DNA of 42,645 bases from an uncultured Lachnospiraceae bacterium (GCA_910584945.1 CAJUDY010000033.1:1-42645), one strand, 5' to 3'; numbered from the stretch's first letter, positions 30,675 to 40,089 are shown. Notes: a model not told the origin generated them from the sequence alone. Translations and numbers: made by a program.

Positions 30675-31184
30675 ATGAAAAAAGAGGTTGTCACATTGAT
30701 CGGGATGCCCGGGGCGGGGAAAAGCACCGTGGGCGTGGTATTGGCAAAGGTGCTGGGCTATCGTTTTGTGGATTCGGATCTGGAGATCCAGGAGCAGACC
30801 GGGAAGCTTTTGCACGAGCTGATCAGTGAGCTGGGAGACGACGGGTTCCTGGAGTTGGAAAACCGGGTGAATGCTAGGCTTTCGCCCAGGCGGGCGGTCA
30901 TCGCCACGGGCGGAAGCGTGGTCTACGGAAAAGAGGCGATGGAACATCTTCGGGAGATTTCCACTGTGGTTTATCTGAAACTGGGGCTTGAGAGCCTGAA
31001 GGAGCGCCTGGGGGATCTTCACGAGCGGGGCGTGGTTTTAAAGGAGGGCCAGACCCTCAAGGACCTGCTGATGGAGCGCAGTCCCCTGTATGAGCGGTAT
31101 GCCCATCTGGTCATCGACGCCGAGACGCTGGACATCCGGGGGGTGGTGCGCACGGTCACAGCTGCTCTGCAAAATAACGGATGA
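30675..31184 (+). CDS. aroK: Shikimate kinase
   Basis: A 169-residue P-loop kinase that phosphorylates shikimate in aromatic amino acid synthesis. Walker A is GMPGAGKST (residues about 9-17). The shikimate-binding Asp is in FVDSDLEIQ, Arg in LELENRVNA, and the Walker B-like ATGGSVV motif follows. The lid region (ERGVVLKEGQTLKDLLMERSPLYERYA) has the adenine-side RSPLYE motif but lacks the usual RPLL. The ATG at 30675 follows AAAGGAG; a longer frame from 30633 is not supported. Its last 29 bases overlap the end of the convergent C26 gene. Confidence 0.9.
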   Translation: MKKEVVTLIGMPGAGKSTVGVVLAKVLGYRFVDSDLEIQEQTGKLLHELISELGDDGFLELENRVNARLSPRRAVIATGGSVVYGKEAMEHLREISTVVYLKLGLESLKERLGDLHERGVVLKEGQTLKDLLMERSPLYERYAHLVIDAETLDIRGVVRTVTAALQNNG

Positions 31185-31797
31185 GCGCATCCCCATCCGC
31201 CAGGCCTTCCTTCCCGGGCAGAAGTCCAGTTCGCTCCGGGTGCCACTGGACCCCAAGGATATTCGGTCGGGTCCGGTGTTCCAGGGCTTCGACGACGCGG
31301 TCGGGCGCGGTCTGGGTGACCAGAAGATCTGTGCCGATCCGGCCGCAGCCCTGGTGATGGGCGCTGTTGACCAGACAGGCGGGGCCGTAGAGGCGGGAGA
31401 GCAGGGAAGATTCTTTACACTGAGCCGGGTGGATCTGATCCAGGTCCTGATAACGGTGTGCGTCCGAAGTGGGCAGATCCTGGATCAGATCTCCGCCAAA
31501 GTAGACGTTGAGAAGCTGCATGCCCCGGCAGATACCGAGGATCGGCCTGCCCGTCAGGAAAAAGGCGTGGAGAAGGGCAAACTGGGCGTTGTCAAGCTCC
31601 CGGTCTGCGGGGTTAGAACCCTGGTCTTCCTGACCAAACCAGAATGGGTCCATATCGCCTCCGCCAGGCAGCAGAATTTTATCATAGGAAGAGAGAGAGT
31701 CCGGGCAGAGACTGGTGCAGTAAGAGACCTGGCAGCGGGAGAGCGCGCGCTCATAATTTTTGGTGTTTTCAGGAATACCTGCGATCAGGATGTTCAT
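31156..31797 (-). CDS. Class I glutamine amidotransferase-type hydrolase (peptidase C26)
   Basis: A 213-residue member of the gamma-glutamyl-gamma-aminobutyrate hydrolase (PuuD-like) family. KILLPGGGDMDPFWFGQ, the nucleophile elbow PILGICRGMQLLNV (Cys near residue 90), VNSAHHQG and GVQWHPER (His and Glu of the triad) are all present. It hydrolyses gamma-glutamyl amides in the cytoplasm. Length is a little short because the N-terminal extension is small. It is convergent with aroK, overlapping it by 29 bases. The ribosome site is weak. Confidence 0.9.
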   Translation of the reverse strand: MNILIAGIPENTKNYERALSRCQVSYCTSLCPDSLSSYDKILLPGGGDMDPFWFGQEDQGSNPADRELDNAQFALLHAFFLTGRPILGICRGMQLLNVYFGGDLIQDLPTSDAHRYQDLDQIHPAQCKESSLLSRLYGPACLVNSAHHQGCGRIGTDLLVTQTAPDRVVEALEHRTRPNILGVQWHPERTGLLPGKEGLADGDALIRYFAEQL

Positions 31798-31882
31798 AGA
31801 ATAGCCTGCAGGGACTTTTGATATAGGTTATGATGCTGGAGGCAAAAGGTGTCTTGCCCCGTATGATTTAAGAGGTGAATAT

Positions 31883-32947
31883 ATGCGGATAGAAGAGAAA
31901 TACCGGGAGATGGCGAGAGAGCTGCATCAAAACTGTCCAGTGGTGGATGCCCATCTGGACCTGGCGGGAGAATTGTATTTTCGGGTGATGAACGGGGAGA
32001 AGAATCCCCTTCGGACCCATTATCTGGAGCCTTTTCGGGAAGCGGGCCTGAACCTGGTCGTCTCCTCGATTTATTTGAGAAATGATCAGCTCCCGGAGGG
32101 GGGCCTTCGGGCAGCTCTGGATCAAATCAGTGTGCTTTATGAGGCGGTGGATCAGAATGAGGAATTCTGTCTGGTCCGAAGCAGGGAGGAGCTTGACCGG
32201 GCGTTTCGGGAGAACCGGATCGGCGTTTTGCTCTATATGGAAGGGCTGGACTGCATCGGCAAGGATCTAAAGCTTCTGCGTGTCCTGTATGAATTGGGTG
32301 TGAGGGGGGCTTCTCTGACCTGGAGCAGAAGGAACGATCTGGCGAGCGGCTGCTGCAAGGCGGGGGAGCGGATGCAGATCCCGGGGGGACTGTCCCCGGA
32401 GGGAAGAACGGCGGTGGCGGAGCTGGAGCGGCTTTCCATGTTCCTGGACGTCAGCCATCTGAATGACGACGGCTTCGAGGAGGTATGTCGGATCGCGAAG
32501 AGACCTTTTGCGGCGACTCACTCCAACAGCCAGCGGGTCTTCTTTAACTATCGGAATCTGAGCGATGAGCAGATGAGGGCGCTTGGCAGCAGGGGCGGCG
32601 TTATGGGGCTCAATGGCTGTGATCTGATCGTCGGATGCGCCGGGGGAGAGGACCCGCTTGAGATGCTCTGTCGGCATGTGGAATACGAGGCGTCGGTGAT
32701 CGGGATTGATCAGGTGGGTCTGGGCCTGGACTTCTGCGATTCCTATACGGAGGCGGAGCCGAAGTATCCGGGCGGGGAAAATTGGAAGAGACACGACTGC
32801 CTGGGGGATCACCGAAGGCTGCCGGAGCTGACGGCGGCGCTTTTAAAAAGGGGGATGACGGCGGAAGACGTGAAAAAAGTGATCGGAGGCAACTGGATTC
32901 GGTATTTTCGGGAAGTTTTACTTGACAAGCCTTTGTTTCCCGCATAG
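31883..32947 (+). CDS. Membrane-dipeptidase family (M19) dipeptidase
   Basis: A 354-residue zinc dipeptidase of the renal dipeptidase type, without a signal peptide, so probably cytoplasmic. Metal residues in order: VVDAHLDLAG (His24, Asp26), LLYMEGLDCIG (bridging Glu), LDVSHLNDDG and AATHSNSQ (two His), GLGLDFCD (Asp). AGAGGTG precedes the ATG. The promoter of the downstream Tyr T-box lies inside the last 26 bases of this gene. Confidence 0.93.
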   Translation: MRIEEKYREMARELHQNCPVVDAHLDLAGELYFRVMNGEKNPLRTHYLEPFREAGLNLVVSSIYLRNDQLPEGGLRAALDQISVLYEAVDQNEEFCLVRSREELDRAFRENRIGVLLYMEGLDCIGKDLKLLRVLYELGVRGASLTWSRRNDLASGCCKAGERMQIPGGLSPEGRTAVAELERLSMFLDVSHLNDDGFEEVCRIAKRPFAATHSNSQRVFFNYRNLSDEQMRALGSRGGVMGLNGCDLIVGCAGGEDPLEMLCRHVEYEASVIGIDQVGLGLDFCDSYTEAEPKYPGGENWKRHDCLGDHRRLPELTAALLKRGMTAEDVKKVIGGNWIRYFREVLLDKPLFPA

Positions 32948-32950
32948 AAT
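32922..32950 (+). promoter_or_regulatory. Consensus promoter of the tyrS T-box
   Basis: TTGACA (32922-32927), a 17-base spacer and TAGAAT (32945-32950); it overlaps the end of the dipeptidase gene. Confidence 0.8.
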
Positions 32951-32956
32951 ACTTGT

Positions 32957-33247
32957 ATGAAACGGCGATGAAGAGAATAAGTAGCGATTGCAGGGAACCC
33001 ACAGAAAGCAGCCGGCGGATGAGAGGCGCGGGGGAGGGCATTCATGAATACATCTTGGAGCTTTTCTTCTGAAGCAGGTCGTAAAGGGACTTGTGGGTAG
33101 GAGGAGACGGGGGCATCCGTTATGGTGCGAGGGTACGGCTTTTGGGCGGTACCTGCTGAGGCAGCGGGGCGTGAGCGCGGCTGTAAATGAAGGTGGTAAC
33201 ACGGGATTTTTAGATTCTCGTCCTTTTTAATGAAGGGCGGGGATTTT
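32957..33247 (+). promoter_or_regulatory. T-box riboswitch, Tyr specifier (TAC)
   Basis: The 324-base gap before tyrS is filled by a T-box leader. Stem I opens with GAGAATAAGTAGCGA near 32973; the specifier loop has GAATACATC, giving TAC at 33049-33051 (Tyr). The antiterminator T-box sequence is AGGTGGTAACACG (33191-33203), with TGGT pairing to a tRNA ending in ACCA. A terminator follows. Uncharged tRNA-Tyr should allow read-through into tyrS. Confidence 0.93.
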
Positions 33248-33250
33248 TTT
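33212..33250 (+). terminator. Terminator of the tyrS T-box
   Basis: ATTCTCGTCCTT (33214-33225) pairs with AAGGGCGGGGAT (33233-33244), 12 bp with three G-T wobbles, then seven T residues (33244-33250). Confidence 0.85.
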
Positions 33251-33271
33251 ATGGTAAGAAGGAGGAAACAT

Positions 33272-34492
33272 ATGCAGGTATATGACGAGTTGATTGCGAG
33301 AGGGTTGATTGCGCAGGTGACGGATGAGGATGAGATCCGGGAGATGGTGAATGAGGGGAAGGCGGTATTTTATATCGGCTTTGATCCTACGGCGGACAGT
33401 CTTCATGTGGGGCATTTTATGGCGTTGTGTCTGATGAAGAGGCTGCAGATGGCGGGGAATAAGCCGATTGCCTTGATCGGCGGGGGGACGGCGATGATCG
33501 GCGATCCTTCCGGGAGGACGGATATGCGGCAGATGATGACGCCGGAGACGATTCAGCACAATGTGGATTGTTTTAAAAAGCAGATGAGCAAATTTATTGA
33601 TTTTTCCGATGGGAAGGCGCTTTTGGTGAACAACGCGGACTGGCTGCTGCCGCTGAACTATGTGGAGATGCTGCGGGATGTGGGGGCGCATTTCAGCGTG
33701 AACCGGATGCTGACGGCGGAGTGCTACAAGAAGCGCATGGAGAAGGGCTTAAGTTTTCTGGAGTTCAACTACATGATTATGCAGAGCTATGATTTCCTGC
33801 AGCTTTTTGAGAAATACGGCTGCAACATGCAGTTCGGCGGGGACGATCAGTGGTCCAATATGCTGGGAGGCACGGAGCTGATCCGGAGGAAGCTTGGCAA
33901 GGACGCCCACGCCATGACCATCACTCTGCTTCTCAATTCCGAGGGCAACAAGATGGGCAAGACCGCCAAGGGCGCGGTGTGGCTGGACCCGGAGAAGACA
34001 AGCCCTTATGAATTTTATCAGTATTGGAGAAATGTGTCAGATGCGGACGTATTGAAATGTCTGCGGATGCTGACCTTCCTTCCCCTGGAGCAGATCGACG
34101 CCATGGACCAGTGGGAGGGCAGCCAGCTGAATGAGGCCAAGGAGATCCTTGCTTACGAGCTGACGAAGTTGGTACACAGCGAGGAGGAGGCCAAGAAGGC
34201 TCAGGAGAGCGCTCGTGCCCTTTTTGGAAGCGGAAATGCGGAGGAGATGCCCACGGCGGAGCTTTCCACGGAAGATTTCCGGGACGGCAGAGTGGACATC
34301 CTGACCATTGTACACAAGTCGGGGTTAAGCGCTTCCCGGTCCGAGGCCCGCAGGAACGTCCAGCAGGGCGGTGTGACGGTGAACGGAGAAAAAGTGACGG
34401 ATATCGCTGCCTCCTATACGCAGGAGCAGTTCCAGGAGGGGCTTGTGGTCAAGCGGGGAAAGAAGAATTTTAAGAAAGTCGTTCTTTTATAA
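33272..34492 (+). CDS. tyrS: Tyrosyl-tRNA synthetase
   Basis: A 406-residue class I synthetase. FYIGFDPTADSLHVGHFMAL holds the HIGH-type motif (HVGH). The tyrosine-binding region YDFLQLFEKYGCNMQFGGDDQWSN and the KMSKS loop (KMGKT) are clear. The C-terminal S4-like domain (SGLSASRSEARRNVQQGGVTVNGEKV) binds tRNA. Length matches bacterial TyrRS. The start is ATG 33272 after AAGGAGG; in-frame ATGs at 33230 and 33251 fall in the terminator and are rejected. Confidence 0.98.
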   Translation: MQVYDELIARGLIAQVTDEDEIREMVNEGKAVFYIGFDPTADSLHVGHFMALCLMKRLQMAGNKPIALIGGGTAMIGDPSGRTDMRQMMTPETIQHNVDCFKKQMSKFIDFSDGKALLVNNADWLLPLNYVEMLRDVGAHFSVNRMLTAECYKKRMEKGLSFLEFNYMIMQSYDFLQLFEKYGCNMQFGGDDQWSNMLGGTELIRRKLGKDAHAMTITLLLNSEGNKMGKTAKGAVWLDPEKTSPYEFYQYWRNVSDADVLKCLRMLTFLPLEQIDAMDQWEGSQLNEAKEILAYELTKLVHSEEEAKKAQESARALFGSGNAEEMPTAELSTEDFRDGRVDILTIVHKSGLSASRSEARRNVQQGGVTVNGEKVTDIAASYTQEQFQEGLVVKRGKKNFKKVVLL

Positions 34493-34505
34493 GGAACATT
34501 CGGAT

Positions 34506-35744
34506 ATGAAGATTTTATATCTGAATACCACCTACCAGTGCGGCGGCGCGGAGCAGGTCGTATCCCAGCTTAAGCGGGGCATGGAGCGGCGGGGGCATGA
34601 GGTCCATCAGATCGTCAGCTATGACACGAGGAATCTGAAGCTTCCCACCAATGTCCATGTGCTTTACAATTCCTTCGGGATGCGGATGTTCAACCGGCTG
34701 ATCACCGGGAATCACGGCAACCAAAGCCTGCACATCCCCTACAGCGCCCGGTATATCCGGTCTTATATTAAGAAACATCAGATTGATGTGGTGCATTTTC
34801 ACAACCTCCATGATAATTTCCTGGGCATTCGGGATATCCCGGAGCTGGCGGCCGCGTGTCCCACGGTCTGGACGCTCCATGACTTCTGGGCGCTGACCGG
34901 GCACTGCGCGTCGCCTTACGGCTGTGAGGAAGAAAAATGGAAGGAAGGATGCGCGTCCTGTCCCTGCCTTGGCAACTATCCGGCCCTTCGGAAGGACACG
35001 GCCCATCGCCTGTTTTTGGAAAAAAAGAAGGCTTTTCGGAAATATCCTCTGACCTTTACGGTTCCTTCCGGATGGCTCCTTGAGCAGTTTGAGACCTCTC
35101 ACTTGAAAGGATTGCCCTGCGAGCGGGTGTATAACAGTCTGGATACGGACCTTTGGCAACCTTTGAAGCGTCAGAAGGTCCGGGAAGCGTATCAGATCGG
35201 GACGGAGGAGAAGGTGATCGGTTTTATCGCGGCGGACCCGGAGAAGAAGCTGAAAGGCATGCCTTATCTTCTGGAGGCCCTTCACCGGCTTTCGAATCCG
35301 GAAGATTACCTTCTGCTGGTGGCAGGGAAGGAGAGCCGGGAACTTCAGGAACTCAAAGGAAAATACCGGGTTCGTCATCTGGGATATCTTTCCGAACAGA
35401 AGGCCTTGAGGGAATTCTACACGCTGGCGGATGTGCTGGTGAATCCTTCCGTATACGATACGTTTGGGCTTACGAATATTGAGGCCATGGCCTGCGGCAC
35501 GCCGGTGATCGCGTTTCCCGTATGCGCCATGCCGGAGATCCTGGAGGAGGGCTGCGGCTGGATTGCCGGGGAGGTTGGAAGCGAAGCCCTGGCAGAGGCC
35601 ATCGCCCGGGCATTTTCTGATCGGGAGCTGCTGGAGAAAAAGGGGCGAGCCAGCCGACGTCGGGCGGAACAGGTGTTTTCAGAAGGGAAAATGCTGGATC
35701 GATTCGAGGAAATTTACCAGGAGACAATTAAGGGAGGACGATAG
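34506..35744 (+). CDS. Family 4 glycosyltransferase
   Basis: A 412-residue GT-B enzyme. The N-terminal domain begins MKILYLNTTYQCGGAEQVVSQL and has VVHFHNLHDN; the central segment TVWTLHDFWALTGHCASPYGC is typical of this GT4 subgroup. The C-terminal Rossmann domain has VNPSVYDTFGLTNIEAMACGTPVIAF with the EX7E donor-binding Glu residues. It begins 13 bases after tyrS and is followed 2 bases later by the UDP-glucose dehydrogenase gene, so it opens the exopolysaccharide block. Confidence 0.9.
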   Translation: MKILYLNTTYQCGGAEQVVSQLKRGMERRGHEVHQIVSYDTRNLKLPTNVHVLYNSFGMRMFNRLITGNHGNQSLHIPYSARYIRSYIKKHQIDVVHFHNLHDNFLGIRDIPELAAACPTVWTLHDFWALTGHCASPYGCEEEKWKEGCASCPCLGNYPALRKDTAHRLFLEKKKAFRKYPLTFTVPSGWLLEQFETSHLKGLPCERVYNSLDTDLWQPLKRQKVREAYQIGTEEKVIGFIAADPEKKLKGMPYLLEALHRLSNPEDYLLLVAGKESRELQELKGKYRVRHLGYLSEQKALREFYTLADVLVNPSVYDTFGLTNIEAMACGTPVIAFPVCAMPEILEEGCGWIAGEVGSEALAEAIARAFSDRELLEKKGRASRRRAEQVFSEGKMLDRFEEIYQETIKGGR

Positions 35745-35746
35745 AA

Positions 35747-37000
35747 ATGACCAATAACCAAAATACTTATACCATCGCCATCGCAGGCACCGGCTATGTG
35801 GGTCTGTCCAACGCGATTCTGTTGGCGCAGCGCCACAAGGTCTATGCGGTGGACATTATCAAGGAAAAGGTGGATCTGATCAACGCGGGGAAGTCGCCGA
35901 TCATTGACCGGGAGATTGAGGAATATCTGGCGGAGGGGAACCTCCATCTGACGGCGACCACCGATGGGAGAAAAGCTTACGGGGAGGCGGATTTTGTCAT
36001 CATCTCCACTCCCACCAACTATGACCCGGTGAAAAATTACTTTGACACCAGCTCGGTGGAGCAGGTGATTCAGCTGGTAAAAGCATGCAATCCGGAAGCA
36101 GTGATGGTCATCAAATCCACGGTTCCTGTAGGTTTCACTCTTCGGATGCAGCAAAAATATCAGTGCGGCAATCTGCTGTTCTCGCCGGAATTCCTGCGGG
36201 AAGGAAGGGCGCTCTATGACAATCTCTATCCGTCCCGAATCATCGTGGGCAGGCGTAAACAGGACGAAGGGATGGAGGCCGCCGCCCGCACCTTTGCGGG
36301 ACTTTTGCAGGAGGGAGCCGTCAAGGAAGAGATCCCCACTCTCTTTATGGAGCCGACGGAGGCCGAGGCGGTCAAGCTCTTTGCCAACACTTATCTGGCT
36401 CTGCGGGTTTCTTATTTCAATGAGCTGGACACTTATGCGGAAGTTCACGGACTGGATACCAAAAGCATCATCGACGGCGTCTGTCTGGACCCGAGAATCG
36501 GCGTGCACTATAACAATCCGTCCTTCGGCTACGGCGGTTACTGCCTGCCCAAGGATACCAAACAGCTTCTGGCCAATTATCATGATGTGCCGGAGAACTT
36601 GATCCAGGCTATCGTGGACGCCAACGGAACCCGGAAAGATTTCATCGCGGAAAAAGTGCTGGAGAAAGCAGGCTATTATGAGGGCGCCAACGGGCGCAAC
36701 GGTATGCCCGGCAGACATGTGATGGTGGGCGTCTACCGGCTGACCATGAAGGCGAACAGCGACAATTTCCGCCAGAGTTCCATCCAGGGCGTCATGAAAC
36801 GGATCAAGGCAAAAGGCGCGGAAGTGGTGATCTATGAGCCGACCCTTTCGGAGGGCAGCCGCTTTTTCGGGAGCCTGGTGGTCAACGATCTGCACCGATT
36901 CAAGGAAATGTGCGATGTGATCATTGCCAACCGCTATGATGCGGAGCTGGACGATGTGGAAGAAAAAGTGTATACGAGGGATATTTTTCGGCGGGATTAG
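35747..37000 (+). CDS. ugd: UDP-glucose 6-dehydrogenase
   Basis: A 417-residue NAD-dependent dehydrogenase oxidising UDP-glucose to UDP-glucuronate, a capsule precursor. The nucleotide motif GTGYVGLSNA is at residues 14-23, the VVIISTPTNYD and IKSTVPVGFT segments follow, and the catalytic Cys is in FGYGGYCLPKDTKQL. The middle helix domain (AEAVKLFANTYLALRVSYFNELD) is typical. A GDP-mannose or UDP-ManNAc dehydrogenase is a less likely alternative. GGGAGG lies before the start. Confidence 0.9.
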   Translation: MTNNQNTYTIAIAGTGYVGLSNAILLAQRHKVYAVDIIKEKVDLINAGKSPIIDREIEEYLAEGNLHLTATTDGRKAYGEADFVIISTPTNYDPVKNYFDTSSVEQVIQLVKACNPEAVMVIKSTVPVGFTLRMQQKYQCGNLLFSPEFLREGRALYDNLYPSRIIVGRRKQDEGMEAAARTFAGLLQEGAVKEEIPTLFMEPTEAEAVKLFANTYLALRVSYFNELDTYAEVHGLDTKSIIDGVCLDPRIGVHYNNPSFGYGGYCLPKDTKQLLANYHDVPENLIQAIVDANGTRKDFIAEKVLEKAGYYEGANGRNGMPGRHVMVGVYRLTMKANSDNFRQSSIQGVMKRIKAKGAEVVIYEPTLSEGSRFFGSLVVNDLHRFKEMCDVIIANRYDAELDDVEEKVYTRDIFRRD

Positions 37001-37022
37001 CTGGAAGCAGGACAGGCGGCTA

Positions 37023-37051
37023 TTGAATAAATGGTGGAAATATAGTATAAT
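37023..37051 (+). promoter_or_regulatory. Promoter of the sugar transferase-Wzz pair
   Basis: TTGAAT (37023-37028), a 17-base spacer and a perfect TATAAT (37046-37051), 44 bases before the ATG at 37095. Confidence 0.7.
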
Positions 37052-37094
37052 AGGCGTCATGTAATGCGAAATACTGGAATATTTGGAGCTGAAT

Positions 37095-38522
37095 ATGTAT
37101 CGTAAGAGAAAACAGTTGATGGAGATCGCAGTCTGCGTGGTCGATGCGGCAGCCGTGCTGTTCAGCCTTCTGGTGGCGGGAATGATCCGTTATCAGAATA
37201 TGAATGCGCTCAGATCGGCGGAAGACATCAAGGGAATGTGCAGCATCATGATCCTGCTTCACGTGACTGCATTCTATTTTCTGAAAGTGTATGACGGCTT
37301 TTTCAAAAGAGGCCGTTACCGGGAACTTCTGCTTTCTGTAAAACATAATCTGATCCTGGTGGCAGGGGGAACCCTGCTGGGATTCAGCCTGAAAAATGAT
37401 ATCTTCACATCCAGACTGGTGATGGGATACTTTTTTGTGATCAATACCACCATGATCTGGCTGATGCATTTGTTTATCCGCAACCGGGATCGGGTGCTTC
37501 GTTTTAGTCAAAGGAAAGAGACAAGCCTTCTGGTGGTGACTACGACCAACCATTTGCCGGAGATCGTGGATCGCTTTCACAGATCCAAGGAGACGGTCTG
37601 GAAAATTGCCGGAGTCGTGCTGCTGGACGGTCAGCCGCTTCCGAAAGGGTTGAAGGGGCTGGTGGAGCTCATTCCGGAGGACGAGGAGGCCTATCTGGAA
37701 TATGCCACCCAGCATGTGGTGGATGAGGTCTTTATTCAGGTAGACGAGATTCAGAAGAGAGAGCGCCTTCTCAAAAACATGATCCTGGAATTCGAGAAGA
37801 TGGGCATCGTAGTGAATCTGAATCTGGACCTCTTTGATCTGGGCCTGGAAGGAGAGCGGCGGGTCTATAATCTGGAGCAGTATCAGGTACTGGCATTTTC
37901 CAGCCGCCTGTTCGACTACCGCATGGTGCAGATCAAGCGTCTGATCGACATTCTAGGCGCCCTGGTAGGTATGGTGATTACCGTGATTGTGGGTGTGGTG
38001 CTGGCTCCGTTTTTGTTGCTGGAATCCCCGGGACCTTTGATCTTTTGCCAGAAACGGGTGGGCGTCAACGGTAGGGTGTTTCATTTTTATAAATTTCGGT
38101 CCATGTATGTGGACGCCGAGGAGCGGAAGAAAGAGCTGATGGCCCAGAACGAAGTGAACGGCCTGATGTTCAAGATGGAAAATGATCCCCGGGTAACGAA
38201 GGTGGGAAATTTTATCCGGAAAACCAGCATCGACGAGCTGCCTCAGTTCTGGAACGTGCTGAAAGGGGATATGAGTCTGGTGGGAACCAGGCCGCCCACT
38301 TTGGATGAGTACCAGCAGTACAGCTATTATCAGAAGCGGAGAATCAGCTTCCGTCCGGGGATTACGGGCCTGTGGCAGATCAGCGGCAGAAGCGATATCA
38401 AAGATTTTGATGAAGTGGTGAAGCTGGATCTGAAATATATCGATAACTGGTCGTTGGTACTGGATTTTAAGATTATTTTTAAAACCATACTGGTCGTGCT
38501 TCGGGGAATCGGGGCGAAGTAA
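37095..38522 (+). CDS. Priming sugar-phosphate transferase for exopolysaccharide synthesis
   Basis: A 475-residue protein of the polyprenyl glycosylphosphotransferase type. It has four N-terminal membrane segments (to about residue 125), a Rossmann-like domain (about 135-265), a fifth membrane segment, and the C-terminal bacterial sugar transferase domain from about 280. That domain contains FCQKRVGVNGRVFHFYKFRSM, the DELPQFWNVLKGDMSLVGTRPP motif and FRPGITGLWQISGR. It moves a sugar-1-phosphate onto undecaprenyl phosphate as the first membrane step. The ATG at 37095 follows a TTGGAG site; a TTG four codons earlier is possible. Confidence 0.93.
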   Translation: MYRKRKQLMEIAVCVVDAAAVLFSLLVAGMIRYQNMNALRSAEDIKGMCSIMILLHVTAFYFLKVYDGFFKRGRYRELLLSVKHNLILVAGGTLLGFSLKNDIFTSRLVMGYFFVINTTMIWLMHLFIRNRDRVLRFSQRKETSLLVVTTTNHLPEIVDRFHRSKETVWKIAGVVLLDGQPLPKGLKGLVELIPEDEEAYLEYATQHVVDEVFIQVDEIQKRERLLKNMILEFEKMGIVVNLNLDLFDLGLEGERRVYNLEQYQVLAFSSRLFDYRMVQIKRLIDILGALVGMVITVIVGVVLAPFLLLESPGPLIFCQKRVGVNGRVFHFYKFRSMYVDAEERKKELMAQNEVNGLMFKMENDPRVTKVGNFIRKTSIDELPQFWNVLKGDMSLVGTRPPTLDEYQQYSYYQKRRISFRPGITGLWQISGRSDIKDFDEVVKLDLKYIDNWSLVLDFKIIFKTILVVLRGIGAK

Positions 38523-38552
38523 AGTTGTAGAACTATGAATTAGGAGAAAAAA

Positions 38553-40019
38553 ATGAACGATAACTATTACAATGGGTATGAAGACGAGATGGAGATTGAC
38601 CTGATCGACCTGATGTTCGATCTGATGCGGCACTGGCGCTCTCTGATCGTGGCGATCATCATTGGAGCGATCGTGGGCGGCGGCATTTATGTGGTGAAAA
38701 AGACGTCAGCGGAGAAGGCGGCTGTACAGGAGGACGACCAAGAGGCAAGCAAGCTTCCGGAGGACTATGAGGTCAATCCGGATGTGGAGGCCAATATGGA
38801 GCTGGCCTATCAGTACCGGCAGCTATATTTCCGCCAGCTGGAATATAACCAGAAGTCCATCGTGATGCAGCTGAATCCCAACGCGGTCTACAGCGGAGAG
38901 CTGAAGTATTATGTATCCGCCGGATATGATACAGGGCTGATCAGCATTCTGTATCAGAATATCTTAAGCGACAGCAATGTGCTGGCAGAACTGCAGGAGG
39001 CGTCTCAGTTGGATTGTGAACCTTCTTATATCAAAGAGCTGATTGGCTGTTCGATCAGCAGTGAGAGTGACGCTTCAGTCAATATTAACAACATGATGAG
39101 TTCCTCCGAAGAGAGCGCCGCATTTGTGACGAAAAATGCAGCCGTCACGTACAGTGTGGTATCTACCAGCGAAGAATCTTGCGAACAGATGCTGGAGATC
39201 ATTCGTAAAAAAGTTGCGGAACTGGATGCAGAATGTGCACAGGGAGGATATGAGACTTATCGTGCGCTGGAGGTCAACGACGCTGTGCGCCTGGTGACCA
39301 ACAATGATTATTTGAATCGTCAGAAAGCCAACATCGACCAGCTGAGCACCTATCTGTCGAATGTGCAGAGACTGGAAGCGACTTTTGAGGAAGACGACCT
39401 GATCTACTACAATGAAACCTATCTGGCAAGAGAATATGAGATGGAAGAGGAGAGCTCCGAACTTCTGGGAACAGCAGGAGCGGAGGAAGGTCCCGTATCG
39501 GTGAACCCGGTCAAATGGCTGGTCATCGGCATTTTCCTCCTGTGCGTCTGCTGGGGCGGCTACTTTATGCTGAAATATTTGTTGGATAAGCATATCAAGA
39601 CCAGCGACGAGGTGAAAAACTACCGCATCCCGCTGATCGGGTGCCTGGAAGGGCAGAAGAAGCAGTACAAAGGCTTGGATGCTTTGATCGAGAAGCTGGC
39701 GCGTAGGACCAAGAGTCCGGCGGACAGCGAAGACTATATCGCGGCTTCTATCGAGGCCATGGATGCGAAGGAAATCCTGCTCTGCGGCGATCTGAAGGAT
39801 GAGGCGACCCGAAAGGTGATGAATTCTCTGAAAGAGAAGTGCGCAAGAATCGAGATCTCCGAATATCCCGGCCAAAACAGCGAGGCGCTGGAGCGGGCAG
39901 GCGAGAGAGCACTGGTATTCCTGGTACAGATTGGCAAGACGACTCGGACCGAGCTGCAGAGAGAGCTGGAAGTGTGCAGGATGCAGAAGATTGGAGTGCT
40001 GGGGGCTGTGGTGATGTAG
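38553..40019 (+). CDS. Wzz/chain-length-determinant-like protein
   Basis: A 488-residue protein. The first membrane segment (about 31-48, SLIVAIIIGAIVGGGIYVV) is followed by a long, helix-rich extracellular domain (to about 310), a second segment (KWLVIGIFLLCVCWGGYFML, about 322-345) and a cytoplasmic tail of about 140 residues. The tail has no Walker motif, so it is not an active tyrosine kinase; it might be a decayed CpsD-like domain. It resembles Wzz/CapA proteins that regulate polymer length. TAGGAG precedes the ATG. Confidence 0.8.
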   Translation: MNDNYYNGYEDEMEIDLIDLMFDLMRHWRSLIVAIIIGAIVGGGIYVVKKTSAEKAAVQEDDQEASKLPEDYEVNPDVEANMELAYQYRQLYFRQLEYNQKSIVMQLNPNAVYSGELKYYVSAGYDTGLISILYQNILSDSNVLAELQEASQLDCEPSYIKELIGCSISSESDASVNINNMMSSSEESAAFVTKNAAVTYSVVSTSEESCEQMLEIIRKKVAELDAECAQGGYETYRALEVNDAVRLVTNNDYLNRQKANIDQLSTYLSNVQRLEATFEEDDLIYYNETYLAREYEMEEESSELLGTAGAEEGPVSVNPVKWLVIGIFLLCVCWGGYFMLKYLLDKHIKTSDEVKNYRIPLIGCLEGQKKQYKGLDALIEKLARRTKSPADSEDYIAASIEAMDAKEILLCGDLKDEATRKVMNSLKEKCARIEISEYPGQNSEALERAGERALVFLVQIGKTTRTELQRELEVCRMQKIGVLGAVVM

Positions 40020-40033
40020 AAAGATACGATTAT

Positions 40034-40089
40034 AAAACCCCTGCGGGTTTCATGCGGATGGAGAAGGCATGAGAATCCGCAGGGGTTTT
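40034..40089 (+). terminator. Strong terminator closing the EPS block
   Basis: AAAACCCCTGCGG (40034-40046) pairs perfectly with CCGCAGGGGTTTT (40077-40089), with an additional TCATGC/GCATGA inner stem and further T residues. The flanking A run lets it work for the minus-strand PIN gene as well. Confidence 0.85.

Noticed and set aside
33230..33271. Upstream in-frame ATGs for tyrS (33230, 33251)
   Set aside because: They lie in or just after the T-box terminator and lack ribosome sites; ATG 33272 has AAGGAGG.
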